A DNA stretch of 64,000 nt, taken from CADEED01 sp043747835. GTDB lineage: Bacteria; Pseudomonadota; Gammaproteobacteria; Steroidobacterales; Steroidobacteraceae. The translations under genes were made by a program, and so were the position numbers. Numbering within the stretch: the first letter of the stretch is position 1; every line of letters begins with the position of its first letter. The stretch lies in assembly GCA_043747835.1 (NCBI GenBank), contig JAYTOK010000025.1, positions 62,001 through 126,000 on the forward strand, given 5' to 3'. Positions 44,271 to 53,216 of this stretch are shown here, one piece after another. A model generated the notes under the pieces. That model searched no databases. It saw nothing but the letters and a program-made list of their open reading frames with translations, and was not told the DNA's origin.

Positions 44271-44846
44271 GTGCAGGACCGTCTCGTCATTCCCGGCAAA
44301 TCGGACGATGCGCGCGCGCTGCGCTCGCGCGACGAACTCGCGTGGGCGCTCATCGGACTCATGCACGAGAAGAGCTACGACGACATCAGCGTGCTCGACA
44401 TCTGCGAGCGCGCGGGCGTCGGCCGCTCGACGTTCTATGCGCACTTCACCGACAAGGACGAGATGTTCGTGCGGCACATCGTGCTGTTCGGCGAGATGAT
44501 GGGGCAGCGGCTGAATTGGGACCCCGTGGCCGACTCCTTCCGCTTCGACCTGCGCTTCGTGCTCACGCACGTGCGGGACATGCGCCCGGTCTACGACTCA
44601 CTCGCGCGTTCGCGCAAAGTCGACCTGGTCGTCGGTGTCTGGCGCAACAAGTTCGCGGAAGGATTCGAGAAAAGAATTCGCGAAACGCGCGGCGCCGCCA
44701 CGCAGTCGATGCCGGCCGACCTGCTCGCCTGGCACATCGCCAGCACCGCGATCAACCTGCTGACCTGGTGGCTGGACCACGGCTATCCACTCGAACCGCA
44801 GGCGATGGAAGACAACTTCCATCGCCTGCTCGCCGATTTGCGCTAG
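44271..44846 (+). CDS. TetR/AcrR-family regulator
   Basis: About 191 residues. The helix-turn-helix is YDDISVLDICERAGVGRSTF followed by YAHFTDKDEMF, the standard TetR N-terminal signature. The C-terminal ligand domain is variable and ends NLLTWWLDHGYPLEPQAMEDNFHRLL. A GTG at 44271 is used because GAAGG lies 8 bases before it; an upstream TTG at 44190 would add 27 residues. It is divergent from the small membrane-protein gene and overlaps the end of the convergent TBDR gene in a CTAG. Its target is unknown, with the adjacent divergent gene the first candidate. Confidence 0.88.
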   Translation: MQDRLVIPGKSDDARALRSRDELAWALIGLMHEKSYDDISVLDICERAGVGRSTFYAHFTDKDEMFVRHIVLFGEMMGQRLNWDPVADSFRFDLRFVLTHVRDMRPVYDSLARSRKVDLVVGVWRNKFAEGFEKRIRETRGAATQSMPADLLAWHIASTAINLLTWWLDHGYPLEPQAMEDNFHRLLADLR

Positions 44847-47248
44847 AACTGCTTCGAGAACGTCACGCCAACGGTGCGCGGCGGATTCGTCACGGTGTAC
44901 GGATTCAATCCGCACAGCGCCACCGTGTTGTCCGATCCCGGCTGGTAGGTGGAGCATTGCGCGAAGCGCGCGATCTCCGCGCGTTCGTCGAATGCGTTCT
45001 TCACGAACAGCTCGAAGCCCCAGTCATCGATTTCGAAACCCGCCGACAAGTCGACGATCGTGTACGAGGGTTGTTTGCCGAGGAGCTCGCGCTCCGCGGT
45101 GCGCAGATCGGACCACGCGCTGCCCTGGTAGACGACCGCGCCCTGCAGGTGCGCCTTGAAATCGTTGATCGGGAATTCGTGGCGGGCCACGAGGTTCGCC
45201 TTGAACTGCGGTTGCACCGGCAGCTCCTGCCCGCTCGGCGCCTGCAGGAAAGTGCCCGCGGGCGCGGCGGGATCGTCGCAATCCGTCACGGGCTCGCCGG
45301 CGCGCGGACCGGTCTGGTACGTCGTGCCGCAATAGTCGATCGTCGTCTGCGCATCGATCCACGACGCCGCGGTCGTGATCGTGAAGCCCTCCGTCACCGC
45401 GATGACGAGATCCGCTTCGATGCCCTTGATGCGCGCCTGTCCCGCGTTCTTGATCTCGGTGAGACCGTTCTGTCCCAAAAACGAATACTGGAAGTCGTCC
45501 CAGTCGTCCTGGAAGAGCGCGCCGTTGAAGCGCACGCGGTTGTTGGCCCACGTGGTCTTGAAGCCGATCTCGTAGTTGGTCAGGAAGTCCGCCACGTAAG
45601 GCGGCAGCGTGCCCTTGCGATTGATGCCGCCGGGGCGGAAACCCTCGGAGAACGTCGCGTAGACCATCGCGTCGTCCGTGACCTTCCACGAGACGTTGAG
45701 ACGCTTCGTGTTGCCGTCTTCCTTGATGTTCTTGTCGAGGTTGAGACAGGGCGCGTGACGGAATGCCTCGGGTTCGAAGCACGCCGCCTCGCCCGTGCCA
45801 CCGCTGAAGCCCGCGCCGAATCCGAAAAATCCCTTCAGCGAATTGTCGGCTTCGAAAAAGCGCACGCCCGCGGTCGCGGAGAGTTTCTCGGTGATGTCGA
45901 ACGTGAATTCGCCAAACAGCGCGTCGTCGCGATCGGTGCGTTCCTGATCCGTCAGCCACAACGTGTCCGGATTGCCCGGCACGATGAAGGCATCGGTCAG
46001 GCCCGCGACGCGATAGGACTGGTAGATGCTGTGCGACTGCTTCTGGGTGAAGACACCCGCCGTCAGGCGCCAGCGGTTTTCCGCCGGCGAGCTCACGCGC
46101 AGTTCATGGCTCTGCTTGCGGTACTTGTCGCGGCCGACGATGAACTGCGAGGGGTCGAGCAGCGTGCCGTCGTTGTCGTACATGTACGAGCCGTAGCCGC
46201 AGCAGGTGTCGTAGAAAAACGCGTAGTCCGCGTAATCCGACTCGGTGTTGACGGAGCGATTCAACTGCGCGCCCGCGTAGGTGAGATCCCAATTGCCGAT
46301 CTTGCCCTGCACGGTGAGCGCGGCTTGCGTCCACCGGTCCTCGCCGCCCTCGGGCAGCGCATGCGCGACCTGCAGGTCGCCGATGTTCGCATCGAACCCG
46401 AACGTGCCCTTCGCGGTGGTCTTCTGCATCATGACGGTGGGCGTGATCGTCCAGCTGTCGTTGATGTCGATGCCGAGCGCCATGCGTCCGCCGGTCTTCT
46501 CGACTCCGTTGTAGTTGTCCTCGACGCGACTCGAGTTGTTCACCGCTAGACCTGACGTCGGAAACACGCGATCGCTGCGCACGTTGTCGATGTATCCGGG
46601 CGTGCTCGTCTTCCAGCCGACGAGGCGCACCGCGGTTCGCTCGCCCAGTGGCAGGTTCACGAAGCCTTGAGCGACGTAGCCGAAGTCTCCTTCCATCACC
46701 GAGCCGGTCAGCTCGTAGCCCGCGTCGAACGCATCCGCGTCGGGCTCGTTGGTGATGATGCGGATCGTGCCGGCCTGGGAGCTCGCGCCGTACAGCGTGC
46801 CCTGCGGACCCGCGAGCACTTCGACGCGCGCGACGTCGTAGATCTGGATGTCGAGCGGGCCCTGGATCGTGGTGATCGGCTGCTCGTCGAGATAGATGCC
46901 GACCGACGGCAACGGGCCCGAGTGGTTCGCGTTCTCGCCGCTCGCCACACCGCGCATGTAGGGACGCGAGAGGCCGGGGCCTGCGGTCTGGTACGACACG
47001 TTCGGCAGGAATTTCACGTAGTCGCCGAAATCGTCGACCTTGAGTTCCGCGAGCTGCGCCTGGCCGATGGCCTGGATGCTGAGCGGCACGTCCTGCAGGC
47101 TCTCCGTACGCTTCTGCGCGGAGACGACGACTTCTTCGATCCCGACGTCTTCGGCCTGTTGTGCCTGAGCGACGCCGACACCGGCGAGCATGGCGACGGC
47201 CAGAGTCAGTCGATCGTGCGGGATATAGCGGAGATCGTTGGATTTCAT
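44843..47248 (-). CDS. TonB-dependent receptor (second)
   Basis: An 801-residue outer-membrane receptor. The signal peptide ends near GVAQAQQ; a TonB box-like EEVVVSAQKRTESLQDVPLS is followed by the plug (FLPNVSYQT, YMRGVASGENAN, VEVLAGPQGTLYGASSQAGTI) and a barrel that ends GVTFSKQF. This QDVPLSI plug type is common among receptors for steroids, terpenoids and other organic compounds in sphingomonads and related groups, and differs from the first TBDR. A TPR-sulfotransferase gene lies upstream on the same strand, 57 bp away. The substrate is unknown. Confidence 0.92.
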   Translation of the reverse strand: MKSNDLRYIPHDRLTLAVAMLAGVGVAQAQQAEDVGIEEVVVSAQKRTESLQDVPLSIQAIGQAQLAELKVDDFGDYVKFLPNVSYQTAGPGLSRPYMRGVASGENANHSGPLPSVGIYLDEQPITTIQGPLDIQIYDVARVEVLAGPQGTLYGASSQAGTIRIITNEPDADAFDAGYELTGSVMEGDFGYVAQGFVNLPLGERTAVRLVGWKTSTPGYIDNVRSDRVFPTSGLAVNNSSRVEDNYNGVEKTGGRMALGIDINDSWTITPTVMMQKTTAKGTFGFDANIGDLQVAHALPEGGEDRWTQAALTVQGKIGNWDLTYAGAQLNRSVNTESDYADYAFFYDTCCGYGSYMYDNDGTLLDPSQFIVGRDKYRKQSHELRVSSPAENRWRLTAGVFTQKQSHSIYQSYRVAGLTDAFIVPGNPDTLWLTDQERTDRDDALFGEFTFDITEKLSATAGVRFFEADNSLKGFFGFGAGFSGGTGEAACFEPEAFRHAPCLNLDKNIKEDGNTKRLNVSWKVTDDAMVYATFSEGFRPGGINRKGTLPPYVADFLTNYEIGFKTTWANNRVRFNGALFQDDWDDFQYSFLGQNGLTEIKNAGQARIKGIEADLVIAVTEGFTITTAASWIDAQTTIDYCGTTYQTGPRAGEPVTDCDDPAAPAGTFLQAPSGQELPVQPQFKANLVARHEFPINDFKAHLQGAVVYQGSAWSDLRTAERELLGKQPSYTIVDLSAGFEIDDWGFELFVKNAFDERAEIARFAQCSTYQPGSDNTVALCGLNPYTVTNPPRTVGVTFSKQF

Positions 47249-47305
47249 CGTGCCCCCCGGATTTTTATGTGCGCCGAGTGTATGCCAGAGGCCACGATTT
47301 CAACA

Positions 47306-49228
47306 CTAGGAGCGGAACTCCGGCACCTCGGGATACGCCGGAAGGACGGGGCCCAGCGCTTCGACGAGGGGCCCGAGCCACGGCTCGTAGTTCCGCCATT
47401 GATCGAGCCCTTCGCGGAAGATGGGACGCCGCACCTGCTCGGAGCTGGCCGTCCGCACGGCGCGCGGGTTTTCATGAAAGCGCAGCGCGGACTCTTCGAA
47501 CGGCAGCCCGCAATAGTCGAGCAGACGGCGTACCTCGCGTTCGGTGTCGTCGATCATGCGTTCGTAGAACACGCGATGGACGCGGCCCGGCAGCGCCGCG
47601 TCGACGTGGGCCATCAGCTCGACGTAGTCGCGGTAGTAGCGGCCGATCTCGCCAAGCTCGTACGTGAATGCCTGGCCGCGCGCGAAGTGCTGCTTGAACC
47701 CGGAGAAGCAGCAGCCGAGCGGGTGGCGGCGCGCATCGACGATCTTCGCGTTCGGCAGGATCAGGTGAATCAGCCCGACGTGCGCGAAGTTGTTGGGCAT
47801 CTTGTCGATGAAGTACGGCCGGTCCGTCTTGCGATGGATGCGCGTGCTCGAGAGGTAGCGCTCTCCCAGCGAGCGCAGTTCGTCGGCCGAGAACTTCTCC
47901 AGCGCTCGCGGATACGCGGACGCATCGGCGCGCGTCGTTCGGCGCCCCACCATGCGCGCGATCATCGTGATGTCCGCGAGCTCCTGCGTGCCTTCGACCT
48001 GCGAATGCGAGGCCAGGATCTGCTCGATGAGGGTGGATCCGGACCGCGGCAATCCCACGATGAAGATCGGATCCGGCGCGTGGAAGCCTGACGCCTTGCG
48101 GGCCGCGAAAAACTCGCGCGTGTAGAGTCGCTTCGAGCGCTCCACGTGCGCCGCATTGTCGTCCGCGTCGTAACGAACGAACCGGCGGCGCAGTAGATTT
48201 CCCTGCGCATAGTGCTCGAACGACTCGGCGTATTTCTCTTCGTCCTCGAGTGCCTTGCCGAGCGAGAAGTGGAAATGGAAGCGGTCCTCGTTCGTGAGAT
48301 CGGGGAGCGAGAGTTGCGCGCGCATCGTCGCAATCTCGTCGGCGGTGAAGCGAAACGTCTTGAGGTTCGCGAGGCTCCACCACACTTCACCGAAGCGTGG
48401 CATCAATTCGAGGCACCGGCGGTACGCCTCGATGCAGGCGGCATTCTGGCCCGCGGTTTTCAGCGCATGCCCGAGGCTCATCCACACGCGAGGTTGCTTC
48501 GGATAATCCGCGAGCACGGCGCGGTACAGCGCAACGGACTCGTCGTAGTCGCCGGTACGCCCGAGGATCGCCGCCTTGAGGTTGCGCAGTCCCGGGTTCG
48601 ACGGTTCGCCTTCGAGCAGCCGGTTCACTTCGGCCAGTGATTCCGCGGGCTTGTTCTGCCGATGCAGCACCATCGCGTAGTTCTGGCGCGCGGCCGTGAA
48701 TCCCGGCGAGAGCTCGAGGCAACGCGCCAGCAGCGTCTCGGCATCCGCCAGCCGGCCGATGCGTGCGGCAACTTCCGCGAGCATGCGGATGGCCGCGACG
48801 TCCGTCGGGAAATGCCGCAGGTGTTCGCGCAGCAGCGCTTCCGCCTCCGGAATGCGATTTTCCGTCAGCGCGAGCGCGGCGGTCATCAGACGCGGATCGC
48901 GAGTCGAATGGCGGATGGCTTCCGCGTAAGCCGCGTCGGCCGCGTCGCGCATCTCGAGCGCGCTGTAGTGATCCGCGAGCGCCCGCCACGCATCGGGTTG
49001 ATCCGGCTTGAGGTGCACGGCCCGGCGCAAGGCGTCGATCGCCTCCTCGCCTTTGCCGAGCCGGCCGAGCGCGAGACCCGACAACGCGAGCGCCTGCGCC
49101 TGATCGGGGACGAGCTTGAGGATCTCGCTCGCCTGCTCGGCCGCCAGCGCGGGATCGCGCTCGAGCAGGCGCGCCGCATGGACGAGCGCGAGCTCGACGG
49201 TGCCGAGCGGTTCGGCGGGCGTATTCAC
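47306..49228 (-). CDS. TPR-repeat sulfotransferase
   Basis: A 640-residue fusion. The N-terminal about 330 residues are tetratricopeptide repeats (ALALSGLALGRLGKGEEAID, PDAWRALADHYSALEMRDAA and others). The C-terminal part is a P-loop sulfotransferase: IFIVGLPRSGSTLIEQIL is the 5'-phosphosulfate loop for PAPS, with FIDKMPNNFAHVGLI and ARRHPLGCCFSGF as the 3'-phosphate part. It would move sulfate from PAPS to a protein or glycan. Genes of this type often lie next to TBDR genes, as here. It starts 18 bp after the M20 peptidase stop on the same strand, so the three may be co-transcribed. Confidence 0.9.
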   Translation of the reverse strand: MNTPAEPLGTVELALVHAARLLERDPALAAEQASEILKLVPDQAQALALSGLALGRLGKGEEAIDALRRAVHLKPDQPDAWRALADHYSALEMRDAADAAYAEAIRHSTRDPRLMTAALALTENRIPEAEALLREHLRHFPTDVAAIRMLAEVAARIGRLADAETLLARCLELSPGFTAARQNYAMVLHRQNKPAESLAEVNRLLEGEPSNPGLRNLKAAILGRTGDYDESVALYRAVLADYPKQPRVWMSLGHALKTAGQNAACIEAYRRCLELMPRFGEVWWSLANLKTFRFTADEIATMRAQLSLPDLTNEDRFHFHFSLGKALEDEEKYAESFEHYAQGNLLRRRFVRYDADDNAAHVERSKRLYTREFFAARKASGFHAPDPIFIVGLPRSGSTLIEQILASHSQVEGTQELADITMIARMVGRRTTRADASAYPRALEKFSADELRSLGERYLSSTRIHRKTDRPYFIDKMPNNFAHVGLIHLILPNAKIVDARRHPLGCCFSGFKQHFARGQAFTYELGEIGRYYRDYVELMAHVDAALPGRVHRVFYERMIDDTEREVRRLLDYCGLPFEESALRFHENPRAVRTASSEQVRRPIFREGLDQWRNYEPWLGPLVEALGPVLPAYPEVPEFRS

Positions 49229-49245
49229 GCGTGGCGAGTCTCGTG

Positions 49246-50667
49246 TCAGCGGCCGCGCTTGCCCGCCAGATCCTTGAGCAACGCGTGCCAGTACGTGAGG
49301 CTGTCGTAGAACGACTTCACGGGCAGCCGTTCGTTGAGGCCGTGCGCGAACTCATCCTTGGGCTTGATGAAGTTGCCGTCGACTCCGTACGTCGGGATGC
49401 CGGCGGCGCGGAACACGAGACCATCGGTGGCGCCCGAAGCCTGATTCGGCACGATCGGCACGCCCGGCTGGATCTTGTGGATCGCGCGCGTCACGGCCTG
49501 CACGACGTCCTTGCGCAGCGGCGACGCATCGCTCGACAGCGACGGCCGCACGAGCGAGACCTCGACGCTCTTGCCGACGATCTCCTGCAGCTTGCCCTGC
49601 ACGTCCTCGATTTTGACGCCCGGGAAGATGCGGCAGTTCACGTTGGCCCGCGCGGTCTGCGGCAACGCGTTCTCGGCGTGGCCGCCCGTGAGCATGGTCG
49701 CGACGCAGGTCGTGCGGAGCTGGCCATTGAAGCCCACATCCTTCTCGATGATCGCGGCGGCGGCCGCGTCGCCGGGCTTCGCGGCGAAAGCCGAGAGCGC
49801 CTTGCCGAGCGCGCCCGGTTGCGTGGTGCCCGCCTGCGCGAATGACGCAATCGTCGTGTCGTTCCATTGCACGGGAAATTTGTGCGCGCGGATTTTCGTC
49901 AACGCACCGGCGAGTTCGTAGATGGCGTTGTCGTCACGCGGCAGCGAACTGTGGCCCCCGGCGTTGCGCGCGGTCACGTAGTAGTCCGCGTAGGTTTTCT
50001 CGGCCGTCTGCAGGCCGTAAAACAGCGCCTTGCCGGTGTCATCGTCGAGCGTGCCGCCACCGCCGTCGGAGTTCAGCGCATATTCGGCGTCGACGAGTGC
50101 GCGGTGGTTTTGCACGACGTCGCGCACCGACCCCATCTCGGTCTCTTCATCTCCACTGAAGTAGATGATCAGATCGCGCGTGGGCACGAACTTCTCGGCC
50201 TTGAGGCGCAGGAAGGTCGCGGTCAGTGCGGTTGTGCCCTGCTTCACGTCGTACGTGCCGCGGCCGTAGAAGAAGCCGTTCTCTTCGATCAGCGTAAAAG
50301 GATCGCGCTCCCATTCCGAGCGGTTCGCGGTCACGACGTCCATGTGCGCCATCAGCAGGATGGGTTTTCCGCCGGAACCGTCGCCTCGATAGCGCACGAC
50401 CAACGACACCGTCTCGTCGCCCTCGCCCTTGAACGGCAGGATGTGGATGTCTTCGCCCGGGAATCCCGCGGCGCGGAATTCGCCGGCCAGGTATTCGGCG
50501 AACTCCTTCATTTTCGCGTTGCCGAGCGACGTCGGGATCGCAATCGATTTCGCGTAGATCTCGCGCGCCTTGCCTTCGTGCACCGTCAACGGTTTGCCGG
50601 CGGCGTGGCTGGCGGCAGCGGTGAGGAGCATCGCGCCCGCAAGCAGGCCGAATTGTTGGATGTTCAT
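49246..50667 (-). CDS. Secreted M20-family metallopeptidase
   Basis: A 473-residue exported zinc peptidase. A signal peptide (LLAGAMLLTAAASHAAG) is followed by the M20 fold. Metal ligands are visible: His108 in LLMAHMDVV, Asp140 in GRGTYDVKQG, the catalytic Glu pair in FSGDEETEMG near 174, an Asp in LNSDGGGGT, and a C-terminal His in EFAHGLNER. The dimerisation domain (AGGHSSLPRDDNAIYELAGAL) is present. Substrates are di- or oligopeptides or acyl-amino acids. Its ATG overlaps the stop of the upstream membrane protein (ATGA). Confidence 0.92.
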   Translation of the reverse strand: MNIQQFGLLAGAMLLTAAASHAAGKPLTVHEGKAREIYAKSIAIPTSLGNAKMKEFAEYLAGEFRAAGFPGEDIHILPFKGEGDETVSLVVRYRGDGSGGKPILLMAHMDVVTANRSEWERDPFTLIEENGFFYGRGTYDVKQGTTALTATFLRLKAEKFVPTRDLIIYFSGDEETEMGSVRDVVQNHRALVDAEYALNSDGGGGTLDDDTGKALFYGLQTAEKTYADYYVTARNAGGHSSLPRDDNAIYELAGALTKIRAHKFPVQWNDTTIASFAQAGTTQPGALGKALSAFAAKPGDAAAAAIIEKDVGFNGQLRTTCVATMLTGGHAENALPQTARANVNCRIFPGVKIEDVQGKLQEIVGKSVEVSLVRPSLSSDASPLRKDVVQAVTRAIHKIQPGVPIVPNQASGATDGLVFRAAGIPTYGVDGNFIKPKDEFAHGLNERLPVKSFYDSLTYWHALLKDLAGKRGR

Positions 50668-51215
50668 CGAAGACCCCGGGAATGTGATGCGCGCATCTTA
50701 CGCGTTACACCGGCCTTGATGAGGGCCTGCGCGGTGAACACGGCGATGAACGGAGCGAAGGACGACAGCACGCGATTGCCGAGGAACGCCAGCGACGCCG
50801 CGGTCGCGACCACCGTGATGCCCAACAGGAGCCAAGACGCGTTGCGCACCTCGCGCGGCGGCGCCTCGACCCCGACATATCCGCGCGGACTCGCGAGGGT
50901 CGCGACCACCCCGACGCCAAGCACCCAGAACAGCATGGCCGTGCCTTCGAGCCGGCCGTATTCCTCGTTGAGCCACGGCCAGCGTGTGATCAACGCGATC
51001 GTGCCACTCACGAAATAAAGCGCGATTCCCAGGTAGATCCGGTTGAGCGTTGCCCGAGCGCGCCAGAGCGCGACGGTGCTGACGAGCGCGAGCGCGGTCG
51101 CCGCGTAGTAAGGAGTGCGCCACTCGACCTGCGCGCGCGGGTCCATCACCGTCATATAGATGAGGAACACGGCGAGCGGCATGGCTTCGACGACACGCAA
51201 TGCAAAGGCTTTCAT
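50664..51215 (-). CDS. Hypothetical inner-membrane protein
   Basis: A 183-residue protein with about five or six hydrophobic segments (AMPLAVFLIYMTVMDP, YYAATALALVSTVALW, IYLGIALYFVSGTIALI, AMLFWVLGVGVVATLAS, SWLLLGITVVATAASLAFL, FAPFIAVFTAQALIKAG). I do not recognise a family. It is translationally coupled to the M20 peptidase by an ATGA overlap and divergent from the methyltransferase gene 17 bp away, so the two promoters must be very close. Confidence 0.72.
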   Translation of the reverse strand: MKAFALRVVEAMPLAVFLIYMTVMDPRAQVEWRTPYYAATALALVSTVALWRARATLNRIYLGIALYFVSGTIALITRWPWLNEEYGRLEGTAMLFWVLGVGVVATLASPRGYVGVEAPPREVRNASWLLLGITVVATAASLAFLGNRVLSSFAPFIAVFTAQALIKAGVTRKMRASHSRGLR

Positions 51216-51231
51216 GGATTAATATTGTGCA

Positions 51232-51954
51232 ATGGAATCGACCGCCCCCGATTGGGTTTCGGAAACCCGCTTCGGCAAATGGTTTCTGAGCACCCGGACC
51301 TGGTACCGCTACGTATTGTCGGTCGCCATCGAAGAGCTGCGCGCGATCGGCGGTCAGCGCATGCATCCGATCGGCCGGCTGCTGGACGTCGGCTGCGGCC
51401 AGGGACGCTCGTTCGGTTTGCTCGCGAAGCATTTCAAACCGCGCGAGATCGTGGGCGTCGACATCGACCCGGTCATGGTCGAGACCGCGCGACGCGCGGC
51501 GAAGGATTGTCCGGTCCCCGTCACGGTCATACAAAGTTCGGCCTCACACCTCGACGTGCCGGACGGGTCGGTGGATAGCGTGTTCTGTCACCAGTTGATC
51601 CATCACGTGGCCGATCAACGGCGCGTGCTGGGCGAGCTGCATCGCGTGCTCGTGCCCGGCGGCTATCTACTGCTCGGAGAATCGTGCGAATCGTTCATCC
51701 ACATCTGGTCCGTGCGCTGGTTCTTCCGGCATCCGCCCGGCGTGCAACACGCGGCCGAAGGCTACGTGCAACTCGTGCGCGACACGGGTTTCGTCGTCGA
51801 GGAGCGCGACGTGCGCACATCGACGCCATGGTGGTCGTTGCCGGATCTGGGCATCGCGAGAAAGTACGGACTTCAGAAGAGAGTCCCGCCGCCGACCGAG
51901 CTACTGCTCGTGGCGCGCAAACCGGCCGGGAGATCCGTCTCCCCGGCCGGGTAG
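51232..51954 (+). CDS. Class I SAM-dependent methyltransferase
   Basis: A 240-residue methyltransferase of the Methyltransf_11 type. Motif I is RLLDVGCGQGRSFGLL, motif II IVGVDIDPVMVETARRA, motif III SVFCHQLIHHVADQ with LVPGGYLLLGES. The C-terminal part (SVRWFFRHPPGVQH) is variable, so the acceptor cannot be named. It converges on the polyproline protein gene with an 11-bp gap. Confidence 0.88.
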   Translation: MESTAPDWVSETRFGKWFLSTRTWYRYVLSVAIEELRAIGGQRMHPIGRLLDVGCGQGRSFGLLAKHFKPREIVGVDIDPVMVETARRAAKDCPVPVTVIQSSASHLDVPDGSVDSVFCHQLIHHVADQRRVLGELHRVLVPGGYLLLGESCESFIHIWSVRWFFRHPPGVQHAAEGYVQLVRDTGFVVEERDVRTSTPWWSLPDLGIARKYGLQKRVPPPTELLLVARKPAGRSVSPAG

Positions 51955-51965
51955 CTTCGCCCGAT

Positions 51966-52802
51966 CTACTGCGACCAGGAGCACTGCGCCACGACATCGG
52001 TCGAGCGCGGCGTGCGGATGAGCGTCACCTGGGCGCGCGGCACGCGATACCAGCCGGAGACGCGCAGCGTCGAGTCGCACGCGGTGCCTATGGCGATCGT
52101 TCCAACCTTCTGACCCAGCGTCGCGCTGCTGCCGGAGCCGACGATGTCACCGACGTCGGGAGCCGCGACGCGTAGCTGTCGACCGCCAGTCGGTGGTGGT
52201 GGTGGTGGTGGTGGTGGCGGCGGGGGCGGGGGAGTCGTCGGCGTGATCGTGATCCCCACCGTGCTCGCCGAGCTCGCGCCGGTTACGTTCTTCGTCGCGA
52301 CGTTGCTGTCGCTCGACTCGAGGTTCCCCGTCGTGCGCGCGCGTACGGCGAAATACCATGTGCCGGGCGTGAGGGCCTGGATCGTCGCCTGGCGCGCGGT
52401 GACGTCGCTCATGGTGTACGTCTGGTTGAGCGCGTTCGCGGCCGTGCCATACACGATCCGGAATGATCCCAGGTTCGTGAGCGCCGAGCCGTCCGTGTTT
52501 TGCGTCGGCGCGGTCCAGCGCACGAGTGCCGTGCCACCGCTCCAGCTGCAGGTCAGCGTGAAGTTGGTGCTGGCATTGATGCTCGGCAACGTTTGCGTGC
52601 CCGACACGGCCTTGTCGCCGGACCAGCCCCCGCTCGCGCGACAGCTTTGCGCGACCGGACTCGTCGACCAGGTGAGCACCGGCGTGAGGCTGCCGGTCGC
52701 CGAGGTCTGGTTGGCGCGTAGCGAGACGACGCCCGCGGTTTGCGCGTGCGCGCCGGCTGCGGATAGAGCGAGAACGATGAAGACGAGTTTCCTCGAGTCC
52801 AT
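51966..52802 (-). CDS. Secreted fibronectin-III-like protein with polyproline linker
   Basis: A 278-residue exported protein. The signal peptide is LVFIVLALSAAGAHAQ. Two beta-sandwich segments follow: residues about 20-90 (LTPVLTWSTSPVAQSC, FTLTCSWSG) and an FN3-like domain at about 90-180 (WTAPTQNTDGSALTNL, YFAVRARTTGNLES). A run of 14 prolines then links to a short C-terminal domain with two cysteines. The start ATG at 52802 has AAGGAG 6 bases upstream. The role is probably surface adhesion or structure; this is a guess from the architecture. Confidence 0.78.
   Translation of the reverse strand: MDSRKLVFIVLALSAAGAHAQTAGVVSLRANQTSATGSLTPVLTWSTSPVAQSCRASGGWSGDKAVSGTQTLPSINASTNFTLTCSWSGGTALVRWTAPTQNTDGSALTNLGSFRIVYGTAANALNQTYTMSDVTARQATIQALTPGTWYFAVRARTTGNLESSDSNVATKNVTGASSASTVGITITPTTPPPPPPPPPPPPPPTGGRQLRVAAPDVGDIVGSGSSATLGQKVGTIAIGTACDSTLRVSGWYRVPRAQVTLIRTPRSTDVVAQCSWSQ
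52192..52215 (+). repeat. (GGT)8 trinucleotide repeat encoding polyproline
   Basis: Eight GGT units on the + strand, followed by GGC/GGG units, encode the 14-proline linker of the minus-strand gene. The run can slip without breaking the frame, changing linker length only. Confidence 0.85.
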
Positions 52803-53216
52803 GAGTGACTCCTTTGAAATGAAAACAAACAAGCGACGCGCAGAATGGCGTCTAACTTTTTTGCGGCAAACGGGGATCGGAGCTTTCTCGCATAAGTGCG
52901 CTCGCGCGCTTTGGCGCGGCAACGCGACACGTCGGGTCGCAAATGGAGAACGACGTCTCGGTATCCAGACAAGTCGCGCGAGAATCAGGCGATGACGCAA
53001 GGTCAACTCGCGTTCATTCGCCTCATGGCTGACTTTCTTTCAAACAAGGGTTCGCGCCAGGTGAGTGGACAATCGCGAATCCCCGATTTGCGAACGCCTA
53101 CGGGTGACGTCGCATGGCGACAATCGCACGCACTCCGCGTGAAACCCTGCGGGGCACGCGGAAGTCAGCCGTGCGATCGCGGCGAAACTCGACAACGCGA
53201 CGATCGATCAGCGCCC
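52803..53216. other. 414-bp intergenic region, no gene supported
   Basis: The stretch lies between two minus-strand genes. It holds the promoter and ribosome site of the polyproline gene near its left end. Several GC-rich short inverted repeats are visible (GCGCGCTTTGGCGCG region near 52908), but no reading frame has a good start. I compared it by eye with c-di-GMP riboswitch patterns and found no match. Confidence 0.4.

Noticed and set aside
44174..46549. A 791-codon open frame antisense to the second TBDR and across the TetR gene
   Set aside because: The TBDR and TetR frames carry clear signatures; this one has none and crosses two real genes.
52803..53216. Possible c-di-GMP or other riboswitch before the polyproline gene
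   Set aside because: GCAAA-like pieces occur, but the paired helices and receptor loop of the known classes cannot be drawn.
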